The notes beneath the pieces are model-generated. The model did no database searches. It saw nothing but the letters and a program-made list of their open reading frames with translations, and was not told where the DNA came from. A stretch of 64,000 nucleotides of DNA from assembly GCA_009767595.1 (NCBI GenBank), contig VSDK01012717.1:123263-187262 (forward strand), written 5' to 3'. The DNA comes from Symbiodinium kawagutii (lineage: Eukaryota > Sar > Dinophyceae > Suessiales > Symbiodiniaceae). Numbering within the stretch: the first letter of the stretch is position 1; each line of letters begins with the position of its first letter. Positions 35,699-45,700 of the stretch are shown here, piece after piece. The position numbers were made by a program, and so were the translations under genes.

Positions 35699-35981
35699 CT
35701 CTCATAAAATATTTCCTCGGGGTAGACCTGTTCATAGCTGGGGCTTCTTGGCTGGAGTGTTGTTGAATTTTGGCGTGGTTAATAACCATGTTTATGAACA
35801 ACAATGACTATGATTGACCAGTGTACATAGGCGAGAGTACTACCAAGAACGGATAATAAGTATGATCAAAAAAAATGTGATATCTACCTATGGCCAAACA
35901 CTGAGGTCGACAATTGTAGCGAATAACACTGGTAGCGTTGACCAATATTAGGGCTTAGATTTAGATGGGCTTAGTCAACAC

Positions 35982-36142
35982 CCTCCCAGCAGCGTCCTCA
36001 AACATGGAGATCAAAGCACCTGCGATTGACAGAGCCCAGGAACATTGCAGGCGCCACAACAGGTGCGATTTGTCCAACACATCTGTCACTCCAAGAATTG
36101 AGTTGTTCACTTCAAAGTTGTGGTGGTCAATGCTTGGGATTT
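35982..36142 (-). CDS. Candidate exon (161 bp) with a hydrophobic segment, minus strand
   Basis: The acceptor CAACTGACTGAG and the donor GCTGGGAGG followed by GTGTTG bound 53 codons. The frame begins IPSIDHHNFEVNNSILGVTD and contains SWALSIAGALISMF, a possible amphipathic or short membrane-associated helix. Composition is convincing although the block is not GC-rich. It ends in phase 0 into 35647-35698. The family is not recognised. Confidence 0.55.
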
Positions 36143-36308
36143 CTCAGTCAGTTGTGCTGGTCACAACTCGTAACAGTTGCACCTGAGCGGAACACCCCAA
36201 GCAATCTTTCAGGTGTTCAGAAGAGCTGAATAGAGCTGGTACATCTTCTCACCAACGGTGCCCGCAACGGACCAATCAGTCCTCACAAAGCAACATCTGA
36301 ACAAACGG

Positions 36309-36412
36309 GGTGGTTCTTGAAATAGGGGAACCCCCTAAGCATCCTTGTTTTGAATTATTCACATTCATCAACCAACCACAACTTTGGGGGTCCCAATGGA
36401 TTAAAAAAACAA
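36309..36412. mobile_element. Family A element (A9), right end decayed
   Basis: The left end GGTGGTTCTTGAAATAGGGG is intact. The right end (GGGTCCCAATGGATTAAAAA) has lost the TTTTGAGAAACCACC terminus. Confidence 0.6.
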
Positions 36413-36607
36413 TTGTTGTAGTTGTTTCGCACTATTGTTGGTTATCATTCTCTATTATTAACCGTTATAACTTATAACACCCAAAAAACCATCAAGAAAC
36501 CACCATTATAGTTGTTATAGCCACTATGATTGCTTGTAATCCCTTTGTTAATGACCATCCTTAACCATTGTCAGCCACTATATACCAACCAGGACGCCCA
36601 AAACAAC

Positions 36608-36712
36608 CTCCTGAACGGGAGCCGTGAAACCGGGGATGCGTCGCGGGCTAGTTCGCGTGCCTCGCGTCAAGTACAAGGGCAAATTGCTGATGATCAGAGT
36701 GACCTCTCCCAC
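36608..36712 (-). CDS. Candidate exon (105 bp), strand uncertain
   Basis: On the minus strand the acceptor ATCCCTGCGCAGCCAG and the donor TCAGGAG followed by GTTGTT bound 35 codons, VGEVTLIISNLPLYLTRGTR, then TSPRRIPGFTAPVQE, phase 0 at both ends and compatible with 37277-37363. On the plus strand a competing frame (VKPGMRRGLVRVPRVKYKGK...) ends at a donor GCGCAG followed by GTGGCG and looks equally natural. I prefer minus only because of the neighbours and the acceptor. Confidence 0.4.
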
Positions 36713-37276
36713 CTGGCTGCGCAGGGATAGCGCAGGTGGCGGCCCCTGTGCTCCGAATGAGTCTTGGAGATGCTCTTCCCAAGTATGAAAGCACAGGGTT
36801 CATGGGTCATCTCAACTGGAATCAAATGAGTCTTGGATCCCAAGTTTTCAGAAGTATGGAGATTTGGGTCACTTCTTTGGGAAACTATCTTTGGGAAGTT
36901 GCCAAAGGTACATCCAAAACCTCTACAACTGTCGCACAGCTTGGATCCAAACGAACTTGACAATGAACAACTGTCTCTTGATTGATAGGTTTACATAGCT
37001 TGCGTGGTATGGCAATGTTCCGTGTCCATGTTAACACAGGCCGTCAATAAATGGGTTCATACTTCCACGAACAATCGTGACCGTCCTGGTCATGTGACCT
37101 GCCCTTCAGAATAGAGTGCGCAGCCAACAATGATTTTGATCAACGTATATACCAGTATGTACGTATGCAAACTGTTTGAGGCGCTGGGATTCCAGAATTC
37201 CACACTCAAAACAAAACAACTGATCCGTCCGCGAAGCAGTTGTGCAAAACCCAACAAATAGAAACGATTGTTTCAC

Positions 37277-37363
37277 CTTTCTATCTAATGAGGCCTCAAC
37301 ATCCCCAACTAGTAGCGAATCCGCTTCCCATTCTCGAACCGGGCACGTTGACCACATGCACAG
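37277..37363 (-). CDS. Candidate exon (87 bp), minus strand
   Basis: The acceptor TTGTTGGCAG and the donor GATAGAAAG followed by GTGAAAC bound 29 codons reading LCMWSTCPVREWEADSLLVG, then DVEASLDRK. Both ends are phase 0. The frame stays open about 60 codons further (QSFLFVGFCTTASR...), so the donor may be skipped. It fits between 37852-37910 and 36608-36712. Confidence 0.45.
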
Positions 37364-37707
37364 CTGCCAACAAGTACCTCCCAAAAACAATTAATGTTTC
37401 CATTTTAGTTCGTGTGTTAAACTCTCATCTCTGGGTAAGTTCATGTTAAATGTATTTCAACATCACATGAATACTTACCTAAATGTGTTTCAGCAGAACA
37501 TGGTTTGCAAAAGAATCATGGTGTTCGAATTACACCAAGTGCTTCATCATTAGCCATTTCCCTGCATGACTTTTTTGGATGGTTGGTACTTGTTGATTGT
37601 TATCTGCAGCTGGGCAGCTGTGCAGCAATGATTTGCCACTAGAAAAACCACCATCAAAGTAGCTCAAATCACCGCTGCTCAGCCGGTCACCAGAGCTTTT
37701 TCAACAT

Positions 37708-37820
37708 GGCTGTGGGTCAAAACCCTGTACCCCTGGTTCCCCTACCATTAACCACTGTTTTCCCTATTATTGGTTGGTCACTCTAAGCCATTACTGGTTG
37801 GTTAATATTGACCCATAGCT
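37708..37820. mobile_element. Family B inverted-repeat element (B7)
   Basis: It starts GGCTGTGGGTCAAAACCCTG and ends TTAATATTGACCCATAGCT. The flanks ACAT and ACAA differ by one base. It sits about 30 bp from the candidate exon at 37852-37910. Confidence 0.75.
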
Positions 37821-37851
37821 ACAAGGAGCCCCAGCATTGCCCCGCTCCCAC

Positions 37852-37910
37852 GGCCTCCTCCTTGCCCTCTCGATCACTCTCTGACGTCCTGATATGATAT
37901 CCAGGCTCCA
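37852..37910 (-). CDS. Candidate mini-exon (59 bp), minus strand
   Basis: The acceptor ACGGTCTCAG and the donor GAGGCC followed by GTGGGAG bound a charged frame EPGYHIRTSESDREGKEEA with two leading bases and none trailing. It can be joined to 37277-37363 in phase. It is part of a 120-bp GC-rich patch. Confidence 0.4.
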
Positions 37911-38060
37911 CTGAGACCGTTTCCGCCCGGGGTCACAAGGTATGACCATGTAAAAACCAACAACAATGGTTTATAGTAGTTTTATATGATCATATAGTAG
38001 TTTCATATGTTTTATATGTTAAACAGCATATATTAAACAGCATATTATCTACACGGTTTA

Positions 38061-38552
38061 CTAGCTGTTTAATGGTAAATAGTAGGAATAAGATAGAATA
38101 AGTATATAACCATAGAAGCGGATATACCAGTATGATGTCACTTGGGGTCCCAAATGGGGCGGATGTACTTGAAGCGAACATACCAAAACCAACGAAAAGC
38201 CACGCATGCTTGGCAACCCCATGATCTGTGATATCCTGTGCTTCTTTTTACAATCTTTGCTGGTTGTAATATTCCTATCTGGTTTGGTTGCTCTGGGGAT
38301 GTTATCTTCCGGTGGTTTGGGAAAGTGTGGCATTGATTCAGTATCCAGTGCATCTGCACCACTGTTGCCCATCTCACAGCTATTATTATTGTTATTGATC
38401 GAGACTTTGTTGTCTGGTGGTTCAATTGCACACCTTGGTGTTCTTTGGTTTACTATTCTACTTCTACTGTTCGTTAACACTGGGTTGTTTGATGACATGT
38501 TGAATTGCTTTTGGTTGGATTGAGTGGCTCTTATTGCTGATTGGACATACAA
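38061..38552 (-). CDS. Possible Asn/Pro/Ser-rich coding segment, uncertain
   Basis: The minus strand is open for 163 codons with hydrophilic, Asn-rich composition (SSNNPVLTNSRSRIVNQRTP, KVSINNNNNSCEMGNSGADA, PHFPKPPEDNIPRATKPDRN). The plus strand is also open over 105 codons, but as an unbroken hydrophobic shadow. The base composition is more AT-rich than the other candidate exons. It could be a disordered region of a protein or a chance frame. Confidence 0.3.
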   Translation of the reverse strand: MYVQSAIRATQSNQKQFNMSSNNPVLTNSRSRIVNQRTPRCAIEPPDNKVSINNNNNSCEMGNSGADALDTESMPHFPKPPEDNIPRATKPDRNITTSKDCKKKHRISQIMGLPSMRGFSLVLVCSLQVHPPHLGPQVTSYWYIRFYGYILILSYSYYLPLNS

Positions 38553-39114
38553 GATTTATCCCTCTGGTTGGTATTGAGCCACATGTCAATCACACATTTA
38601 TTCGCCGTGAAACTGCAATTACATAACCACTACAGGTAATAAACTACTAATCAAAAGCATTCATGAAAAATCATAAACCGGATCATTCTTCATGGTTAAC
38701 CAGGACTAATCGTCATCTCGCCCGTAGAACATGACAATGGTTTAAGGAACGTTTGATTACTAAATGTGCAGTTCGTATTTTTTGAATATACCGTCACATA
38801 GCCTTCATCATTTAACTGACTGTTGTTGAACTGACCAATCATTTAACCATTGATAAGCCTTGTTGACCTCATGAACTGACCATAATATAACCATCATTTA
38901 ACCATACTTTCGTCATTTACCAATCATCTCACCCACATTTCACCATCTGAATCATACCCATCCTTTAAGGCCCCCAGTGAACCACGACCCAAAACATCCC
39001 CGAAAGATCGCTCGAAGGCGTCGCAAGCCAACCGGTCCTACGTGCCCTCGAGCTGCGCCAGGTCTTGCTCTTTTGTTCGTCTCGAGCTCCTGGCACAAGC
39101 TGGGCCCCCAACCA

Positions 39115-39260
39115 CTTGTAGCTAACTTAACTAGGAGTAACTTAGGGGTAACTACCAGTTGTTTAAGGCAAGTTAGTAACTTGTAGCTAGTTAAGGCAAG
39201 TTAGTTGGTTTATAGCTAACTTAACTAGGGGTAACTACCAGTTGTAGGGGGTTATGACCC
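39115..39260. repeat. AGCTAACTTAACTAGG repeat cluster
   Basis: Copies of TAGCTAACTTAACTAGGRGT, GGTAACTACCAGTTGT and GGCAAGTTAGT alternate, directly beside a GC-rich patch at 38985-39105. That patch is open in several minus-strand frames and may be an exon. Confidence 0.65.
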
Positions 39261-39743
39261 AACTTACAACTATCGGGGGCCCACCTTGCAGATGATGGGA
39301 TGGGGTGGCGATGGGGCGGTGGCGTTTTGTTCGCAAAAGCCAATGACCCAAGACGAAGAAGATCCGAGGATGAATGATGCTCAATGATTGGGTTGATGAC
39401 GATTAATTATGGATGAACAATGATGGTGAATGATGATCAATGGTTGGGGCATGTTGGGGCAATGATGGTCAATAATGGGACCGATGATGATCAATGATGG
39501 TCCATGAATAAGCTTCAGTAGCCAGAAACAATCCGTTGCAAGAGGCCATATGGCTTAGTAGATCTCCACCCTGCCCACTCTCCCGCAAAGCGACAAACAG
39601 CACATGCGCAAACTTGGTTTGGATTTTTCGTCCGCACGCGGATCTCACTCACGTCTCAGTGTGTCCACAAATCTCAAGTAACCCGCACCAGCACCAAAAA
39701 GTCATTGGTTTTCTTGGTCTTGGGGGGCCACGATGTATGGCCA

Positions 39744-40298
39744 TCAACTTGTGAAGAGTTGCTTTGCCCGCAACGTGAAGGGATCAGCTTCCATGGCTTC
39801 TGTCATGTCACCCCATCCTTCCTCCACCTCCACCTGCAACGGTTCACCGAAACCGCGAGCCTTGCGCAGGTGGAACTGTGACCTTCCCTCAGTGGTACCA
39901 ATGACAAGCTCCAAGGCACAGAACAACGATGACCAAACTTTGGGGATGATTTCTGGGTCCTGAAAGCGCTCCTGGATCTGCTGTTGCAACTGGGAGACAG
40001 AGAACTTCTGGCCACGAGAGACCACGTCTGCATCAGCAAAGGCTACGCAAACAGTTCCGGCTTTCATCAAAGCTGCTTGAAGCCAATAAGTCAAGAGCTT
40101 AAAGCCACCGTTCAAGCCATTTAAGTGTGTGGTCTTCTTAATCTCAACATATGCCGACAAGGGCACATCGAGATCATTTGACATCTCCTTCTGCCCGTGT
40201 TTTTTCCAAATGCGGCAGGTCTTGGTGGAGTCGTTAGGATACGCAAAGGATTCAACTTCCTGCCAGGGCCAACTCACTGCTTCAAAGTGTTTCTCCAA
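39744..40298 (-). CDS. Hypothetical protein, long 3' exon
   Basis: A 184-codon open frame ends at a TGA. It has convincing composition: WPWQEVESFAYPNDSTKTCR near its start, then TYWLQAALMKAGTVCVAFAD, a Gln-rich QLQQQIQERF segment and LFCALELVIGTTEGRSQFHL. The frame opens with TTG, not ATG, so this is probably an internal or last exon. An acceptor GCAGTGAG at about 40273 would leave one leading base and join the candidate first exon at 40455-40654. No family is recognised; the LVVG-like hydrophobic patches suggest an alpha/beta fold only weakly. Confidence 0.6.
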   Translation of the reverse strand: MEKHFEAVSWPWQEVESFAYPNDSTKTCRIWKKHGQKEMSNDLDVPLSAYVEIKKTTHLNGLNGGFKLLTYWLQAALMKAGTVCVAFADADVVSRGQKFSVSQLQQQIQERFQDPEIIPKVWSSLFCALELVIGTTEGRSQFHLRKARGFGEPLQVEVEEGWGDMTEAMEADPFTLRAKQLFTS

Positions 40299-40454
40299 TG
40301 GTTAGATGAATAAGTATTTCAGTTTCTGAAACATGGGGGAAAAAATGGCTGGATGATGAGTTCAGCCACATGTTCACACTTTGGAGACGATCGAAATTGC
40401 TTCAAATAATGTTTGGATTGAACTGCCCAACATTTAGTGAAAACATGTCAAAAC

Positions 40455-40654
40455 CAGTCTGAATGTTTCCATTTCTGATCCTGAACAAACTGTGAACTGC
40501 CCCACCCCTGCGCCTCATATCCTGCCTCCCCGAATGCTTCTGGCGTTTCCAAAGGGTCGAGAGTGTCCAGTGATGGATCCATGGCATCTGGGGCAGCCGC
40601 AAAGAGCACCTGAAGCAGCAACCCTCCGGGTGGAATGACCTGGCTTGCTGCCAT
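40455..40654 (-). CDS. Candidate first exon starting MAASQVIPPGG
   Basis: An ATG at 40654 opens a frame MAASQVIPPGGLLLQVLFAA, then PDAMDPSLDTLDPLETPEAF and GEAGYEAQGWGSSQ. It stops shortly after a possible donor, AGACTG followed by GTTTTG (40454). With two trailing bases it fits the 184-codon exon downstream; the intron would be about 180 bp. The N-terminus is acidic and Pro-rich and probably disordered. Confidence 0.45.
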
Positions 40655-41739
40655 TGTTAAACAATGCTTGTTAAACAATGGCAACAAAAAAATCCATGGT
40701 TAACAAATGGTTGTTAAACATTGGTTGTTATAAGTCTAGTTATTATCGTTAAAGATGGGTTGTGAAACATTGGTTATTAAACAACCAATGCTTTTTACTA
40801 TAATGGTCATGTGGTTGTTCAAGAATGGTTGTCAACTAGGACGGGAAATCCTTTTGGTGATGGCTAGCTCTTGGTTCATATTGTGAAAAATTGGTTGTTC
40901 ATCATCGATCATGGTTGACAATGATCTATACCCTTTGGTTGATCAATTCGGCTTATCCGGAGAAACACAACTAGTACAGTAACTAGTACAGTAATGGGTG
41001 AGTCATCTAAAAATGGTGTTTTATGGTGATGTTTGTTTTCCAATAGCAAGGTCAATTAACCAAATAAACAACATCTCCAAAAACATGATTGTGTAAAACA
41101 ATGTCAAAAAAGAACGATAAGCCTAGACAGCAGCAGGGATGTAAAGAAATACAACAGGCATAGTTTTGAGATGTTTTGAGGCATTTACAAGGGAAACAAC
41201 CACCATAGCATGATAGTTGGTCAATGTGGTGAGGAAATCCAATATCAACAGCGTTGGAAGTGCGAGTACCAGCCGTACACACGAGGTGCACAATTCCTGA
41301 CACGTGCTGACTATGTACAAAGTCCTCCTCGTGCGCTGTGATACAAATTACGCCCCACCATCAGCAACACTATCACCATGTCGCAAATCTGTATTTCTGT
41401 CATAGAACCGTCCGAAATTTTATTGCCACAGCTGGAAAATTCCACGGCTCACCTGGCGTCCGCATGGCAGCTGCAAGGACATTAGAATCTTCTCCTCCTC
41501 CACCTGATCAGCAGCCAAGTCACAGGTGGAATTTAATGTCGAAAACTAAATAAGGTTTCCAGGAATCATGGTCGGTAACGTATGGTTGATATATTGGTTG
41601 ATACCATTGTAAATTAATCATGTTTGAAAATATGGTTGCTGATGGTTGTGGTGGGTTTACAACCTCACAAACCTGGTTCAGCTGTTATGCTGACAAACCG
41701 TACTATAGGTTCATAAATGTTTGTAATATCATCAAACAA

Positions 41740-41777
41740 GAACAACAACAACCACGACGACGACGACGACGACGACG
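41740..41777. repeat. (CAA)n(CGA)n microsatellite
   Basis: CAACAACAACAAC passes into CCACGACGACGACGACGACG. It lies immediately downstream (minus strand) of the candidate exon at 41806-41908. Confidence 0.85.
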
Positions 41778-41805
41778 GCCATTGGATTCTGTTTCCACCG
41801 CACAC

Positions 41806-41908
41806 CTGGGAGTTCTCCACCCAAGCTGCTTCCAACTGATGCCCTTGACGCATGCGATCATGCTTCTCAAATTGAGACATCTGCCCCATATACACGTTTT
41901 TGCCAGAC
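41806..41908 (-). CDS. Candidate exon (103 bp), minus strand
   Basis: The acceptor CTTGACGTGGCTCAG and the donor AACTCCCAG followed by GTGTGCGG bound 34 codons. The frame reads SGKNVYMGQMSQFEKHDRMR, then QGHQLEAAWVENSQ, a charged, soluble composition with a plausible helix. It is not GC-rich, which makes the long natural frame more telling. It may belong to the gene of the 320-codon exon 460 bp upstream, although the phase of that junction is unresolved. Confidence 0.55.
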
Positions 41909-42364
41909 CTGAGCCACGTCAAGATCAGGTAGGGCTTCCACCATTGACCAGAAATATTGGTGAGTTACAGAAACCAGCTTGACTTCATCGGGGATAATAA
42001 TCAGCATTGCATCTCAACCGCCATGAGCCATCATTTAACGTAATTTCTATATAAATCCATTGGGTCTTGGACAGTCAAATCAGCGTTTGTGATAACTCTG
42101 CATGAAGTGGCTGCCAACCACAGTTGAAAGGCGGTGCCCTGCAAATATAAGGCAGACTACACACACAGACTGAGTCGCATCAACTTACCAAAACTGCTAT
42201 AGGTACCATGAGGGTCCCTCCAGCCATGGTGAGGGAAGGCCCTTGGACCTTGGACAGCCTCATTTTCTAGCAGAAAATCACGTTAAAATTAGGATCCATC
42301 AGGGTACCCAACTCTAAAACCAACAATTGCGTAACCCTGCACTCGTCCTGCAACTTTAGGATAC

Positions 42365-43327
42365 TCAACTACCAGCCATCACCAGCAGCCGAGGATTTCC
42401 GCGGAACCTGAAAAGGGGATAGCTCTTGTCGATGTCGTAAGGTGACCAAGCCGCTGCTGCCAAGTCCACCAGGAAGAATCGGGTACACAAAATCCCACCC
42501 AGACTCCGTAGAGGCTCCAGGATCTTCGGTGGCAGGAGCCGCTCCCAGAGCTCGAAAAAGGACCACAGGCCTCGAACAACGCCAAAGGTGATATCCAACA
42601 GTTTTTCAACGTCATCTATGGCGTCATCTACATCTTCTCCTCCTTTCATTTCCTCAAGGTTTCTCTCATCATCCTGTGCATCTGTTTTGCCCTTGGATAC
42701 GGATGCGATCAACTTTTTGCAGCGCAAACACATGGCCTCGGTGGCCTTGGAGGTGACTTCGACATTGTAAAATTCCGCAGACTTCAGCACTAGCCGTGCA
42801 CCCAGGATTTCTGCCTCGCCGTCCGTCAGGCTTTTGGCCAAGTTCAGCACGGGCTCTGGTTCCGTAGCACCCAGCTGGCCTAAAAGGAGCGGAGACACCT
42901 TGAAACCTCCTGATGGCATCTGTAGGCTTTGAAGGGTTTCAAAACGTAGATCCACATGGGGCAACTCTGGTCGTAAGGATCGGCTATGCCACGCAGGTGT
43001 CAAGACATCTATAAAGGGGCTCTTTGCAGCATAGGAGTACGACGCTCCAGCGGAGATCTGCGGGGGCTTTGCTGTTGGAAGTCTCAAGCGAGGTACGTTG
43101 CCGCTTTTCCCATGCTTGAAGCCAGACTTACCCTGAGATTTGCCATCTTGATAGGGACCTTTGGAACCTTTCCAACCCAAGTCTTGCCTGTCACCTTTGA
43201 AGCTGCCACCTTTGTCACCTTTGTCACCTTTCCTTCCGCCTTTGCCCTTGCTACCACCTTTCATCTCCATGGCACCGCCGAGCCAGTCAGCAGCGGCTTT
43301 GGATCCCAGGAAGGACTCGCAATTCAA
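42365..43327 (-). CDS. Gly/Lys-rich protein, large exon
   Basis: This is a 320-codon open frame with an in-frame TTG at its edge and a first ATG at 43270. After CESFLGSKAAADWLGGAMEM comes a roughly 60-residue tract of repeated GSKGKGG, KGDKGDKGG and DGKSQGKSG units, resembling RGG/KGG nucleic-acid-binding or collagen-like linkers (inference). The remainder is a folded-looking domain with CLRCKK, an acidic EDVDDAIDDVEKLL helix and hydrophobic segments up to TRFFLVDLAAAAW. An acceptor GAATTGCGAG near 43316 suggests that upstream exons exist. The stop TGA at 42365 may be real. No database family comes to mind. Confidence 0.7.
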   Translation of the reverse strand: MNCESFLGSKAAADWLGGAMEMKGGSKGKGGRKGDKGDKGGSFKGDRQDLGWKGSKGPYQDGKSQGKSGFKHGKSGNVPRLRLPTAKPPQISAGASYSYAAKSPFIDVLTPAWHSRSLRPELPHVDLRFETLQSLQMPSGGFKVSPLLLGQLGATEPEPVLNLAKSLTDGEAEILGARLVLKSAEFYNVEVTSKATEAMCLRCKKLIASVSKGKTDAQDDERNLEEMKGGEDVDDAIDDVEKLLDITFGVVRGLWSFFELWERLLPPKILEPLRSLGGILCTRFFLVDLAAAAWSPYDIDKSYPLFRFRGNPRLLVMAGS

Positions 43328-44184
43328 GCAATAGAATCATGTATACATGCAGGCATATATTACTACTACAATGGTGTATGAAGGGTCAATATCAACAATA
43401 TGTAGGTGAGTATGTAGACAAATGTATGAGGGTGCGCATACAGAATCATATATTTCTACTATGGATCTCCGGGGCCAAAACAGCTCTAACAGCTCTCACT
43501 GTCGGTTGTCCTGCAAAGCAACTGGCATCAAAGTCCAACGTTCACCAAATGCTCGTTTCCACCTCTTTGCTTTCAATGTTGTTTTCTCTTGTCTGTTCGT
43601 ATGATCTGCTCAACCTCACTTGCTCGTCTGAGTTACGCATGGCGAACCAAAACCTGTTCTTCCAATGATGAATGGCTCTCAAGTACGGACTGTAATGACT
43701 GCTAGAATGTCGTGCTATGATCACCTCTTTTGGACTAGGCGACCTAATTTCAGTACTGACAATGGTGTGCTTCCCTATGGTGCCTGCTCCCGCAGCATCA
43801 TTAGGGTGCCATCCGATGCACAGTGCGACAGTCGGGCTTTCATCACTGCTTAATTGCTTAGAAAAACATGAAATTCAAAATGACGTACTGCACTTGGATA
43901 TATACACATTACATCAATAAGGAAACACATGTTCATCAATAAAAAGGTATTTCTACCTTATTCAGAGATGTTATTTGAAGATGTCTTTCAGCTGGTGTCC
44001 GGCCAAACTTGTTGGGGCTTGAAGGCTCCCCCCTTCTCCTGTTCTGGGAGTCGGAAACTTGCCCGGCGCCTTGGATGTCCCAGATCTGTGGCTTGGTTTT
44101 GCCCACAGTTCAAGGTGACTAAACCAGCCATGTGTATGGATAAATGCAGGTAGAGTTTAACAAACGGTACCACGCCGTATAGCC

Positions 44185-44436
44185 TTGGGAAACCATGAAA
44201 TCTGGAGGCTACATGGGGCTGTTCCCACCATCAACCATGTTGAAGTAGCTGTAGCTGCACTGGAAAATGAATTTCCTTTGCTTTTAGGAAAGCAAATTTT
44301 GGGGAACACCCCAGAAATGAAACAAAAGACAACCAAATCGGCCTTGCGAGGTTGGGATGTTCGAGACTACCAGCAATATATGTTTGATCCCATGAAAAAG
44401 GAGGCCTTGACATCCAAGGCAGCACATATCGGATAG
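44185..44436 (+). CDS. Possible plus-strand coding segment, uncertain
   Basis: An 83-codon frame contains HVEVAVAALENEFPLLLGKQ and KTTKSALRGWDVRDYQQYMF and has natural composition. The minus strand is also open here, in hydrophobic shadow frames. No clear donor or acceptor was found, so this may be an exon fragment, a decayed gene or chance. Confidence 0.3.
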   Translation: MGNHEIWRLHGAVPTINHVEVAVAALENEFPLLLGKQILGNTPEMKQKTTKSALRGWDVRDYQQYMFDPMKKEALTSKAAHIG

Positions 44437-44599
44437 TACAACTTCATGAAAAAGCAATCGTTTGCCCAAGTCCAAATAACGAACAGTTTCGCGTTTTAGG
44501 TTGAGTGCTTACGGGGTCCTGGCTTACAAAATGTGCCAAATTTGATTGATTCTAGTTCGGGCCGTCCGTTGGGGGTAGAACCACTTAATGACAACGATC

Positions 44600-44601
<2 letters not shown>

Positions 44602-44651
<50 letters not shown>

Positions 44652-44652
44652 G

Positions 44653-44692
<40 letters not shown>

Positions 44693-44714
44693 AATCATCA
44701 TCATCATCATCATG
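44602..44714. repeat. (ATC)n microsatellite
   Basis: About 36 ATC units carry single substitutions (CGTC, ATAATC, ATGATC) near the middle and end. It lies just upstream of a GC-rich patch (44825-44905) that is open on the minus strand as EKEIMRTPQVSVPTATTLL and may be an exon. Confidence 0.9.
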
Positions 44715-45006
44715 ATCACCATCATCACCCAATATAACCAATGGCTGCTTAATGTTGGTCATGATCCTCCATAGCTATCTATCGTCTACCATCAGCCATC
44801 AGCTGATCATCATCACCAGCAGCACATCCCAGCGCTGCCCTGGCGTAACAAACAACACCTGCTGGGCTTCACAACAGCGTCGTCGCCGTTGGCACGGACA
44901 CCTGAGGGGTGCGCATGATCTCCTTCTCCCGAGAATGATGATAGTTACTAATTAACATATATACTTGAACAATAGGAGTATAATGATGTTTTTCTAAATA
45001 ACGTAT

Positions 45007-45106
45007 GGTGGTTTCTTGAAATGGGGGACCCCAAAAAATGGTTGGTTTATTACTAATAATGACTACTGTTGGATGATTTAGGGGTACCCCTATTTTGAGA
45101 AACACC
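45007..45106. mobile_element. Family A inverted-repeat element (A10)
   Basis: It starts GGTGGTTTCTTGAAATGGGG and ends CCCCTATTTTGAGAAACACC. The core GGTTGGTTTATTACTAATAA has the same orientation as copies A8 and A12. Confidence 0.75.
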
Positions 45107-45299
45107 CATATATGCTCAAAAAAATACGAGTATCAGTGAATCATTCACTTCAGTCTTGGCGCAGTCACCAAGCCTCATGTCTCCTGCTGAGAACACAAGG
45201 TCAGTATCAGTGAATCAACCAATGATTCTTTCATACTCAAATAAAAAGTGCATAAAAACACCAATCTGGCTGCTTCGAAATTGGACATGTACAAAACTA

Positions 45300-45365
45300 A
45301 TCCGTAATCCGGGTAATCCGTGCTATGTGGGCAATCCGTATCAATCCGCAATCCGGGTACATATG
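45300..45365. repeat. AATCCG motif cluster, left
   Basis: Six AATCCG words lie within about 60 bp, several as AATCCGGGTA or CAATCCG. A second cluster of three is at 45888-45920. Together they bracket the triplicated unit. Confidence 0.7.
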
Positions 45366-45384
45366 AGGTGTGACCGCTGGACCT

Positions 45385-45700
45385 GCAAACAGAGGGGAAC
45401 CAGCAATCTGAGGACCACTCCGAAGTACGTTTGGAGTGGTTTCGGGCTCGAAACCACTCGTTTTGTACTCTGGAGTGGGCCTCAGAAGTCTATGCGAACA
45501 GAGGGGAACCAGCAATCTGAGGACCACTCCGAAGTACGTTTAGAGTGGTTTCGGGCTCGAAACCACTCGTTTTGTACTCTGGAGTGGGCCTCACAAAGTC
45601 TATGCAAACAGAGGGGAACCAGCAATCTGAGGACCACTCCGAAGTACGTTTGGAGTGGTTTCGGGCTCGAAACCACTCGTTTTGCACTCCGGAGTGGGCA
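45385..45700. repeat. Three tandem copies of a 109-110 bp unit with hairpins
   Basis: The phrase AGAGGGGAACCAGCAATCTG begins at 45391, 45500 and 45610. Each unit contains ACCACTCC, GGAGTGGTTTCG, CGAAACCACTC and CTGGAGTGG in that order. GAGTGGTTTCG and CGAAACCACTC form a perfect 11-bp stem with a GGCT loop (45434-45459 in the first unit). Differences between copies are only a few bases, so the duplication is recent. Frames through all three copies are open on both strands, but the repetition explains that. Confidence 0.85.

Noticed and set aside
38206..38523. A 105-codon plus-strand hydrophobic frame resembling a membrane protein
   Set aside because: It is the antisense of an Asn/Pro-rich minus frame. 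Unbroken Leu/Ile/Val without charged flanks looks like a shadow.
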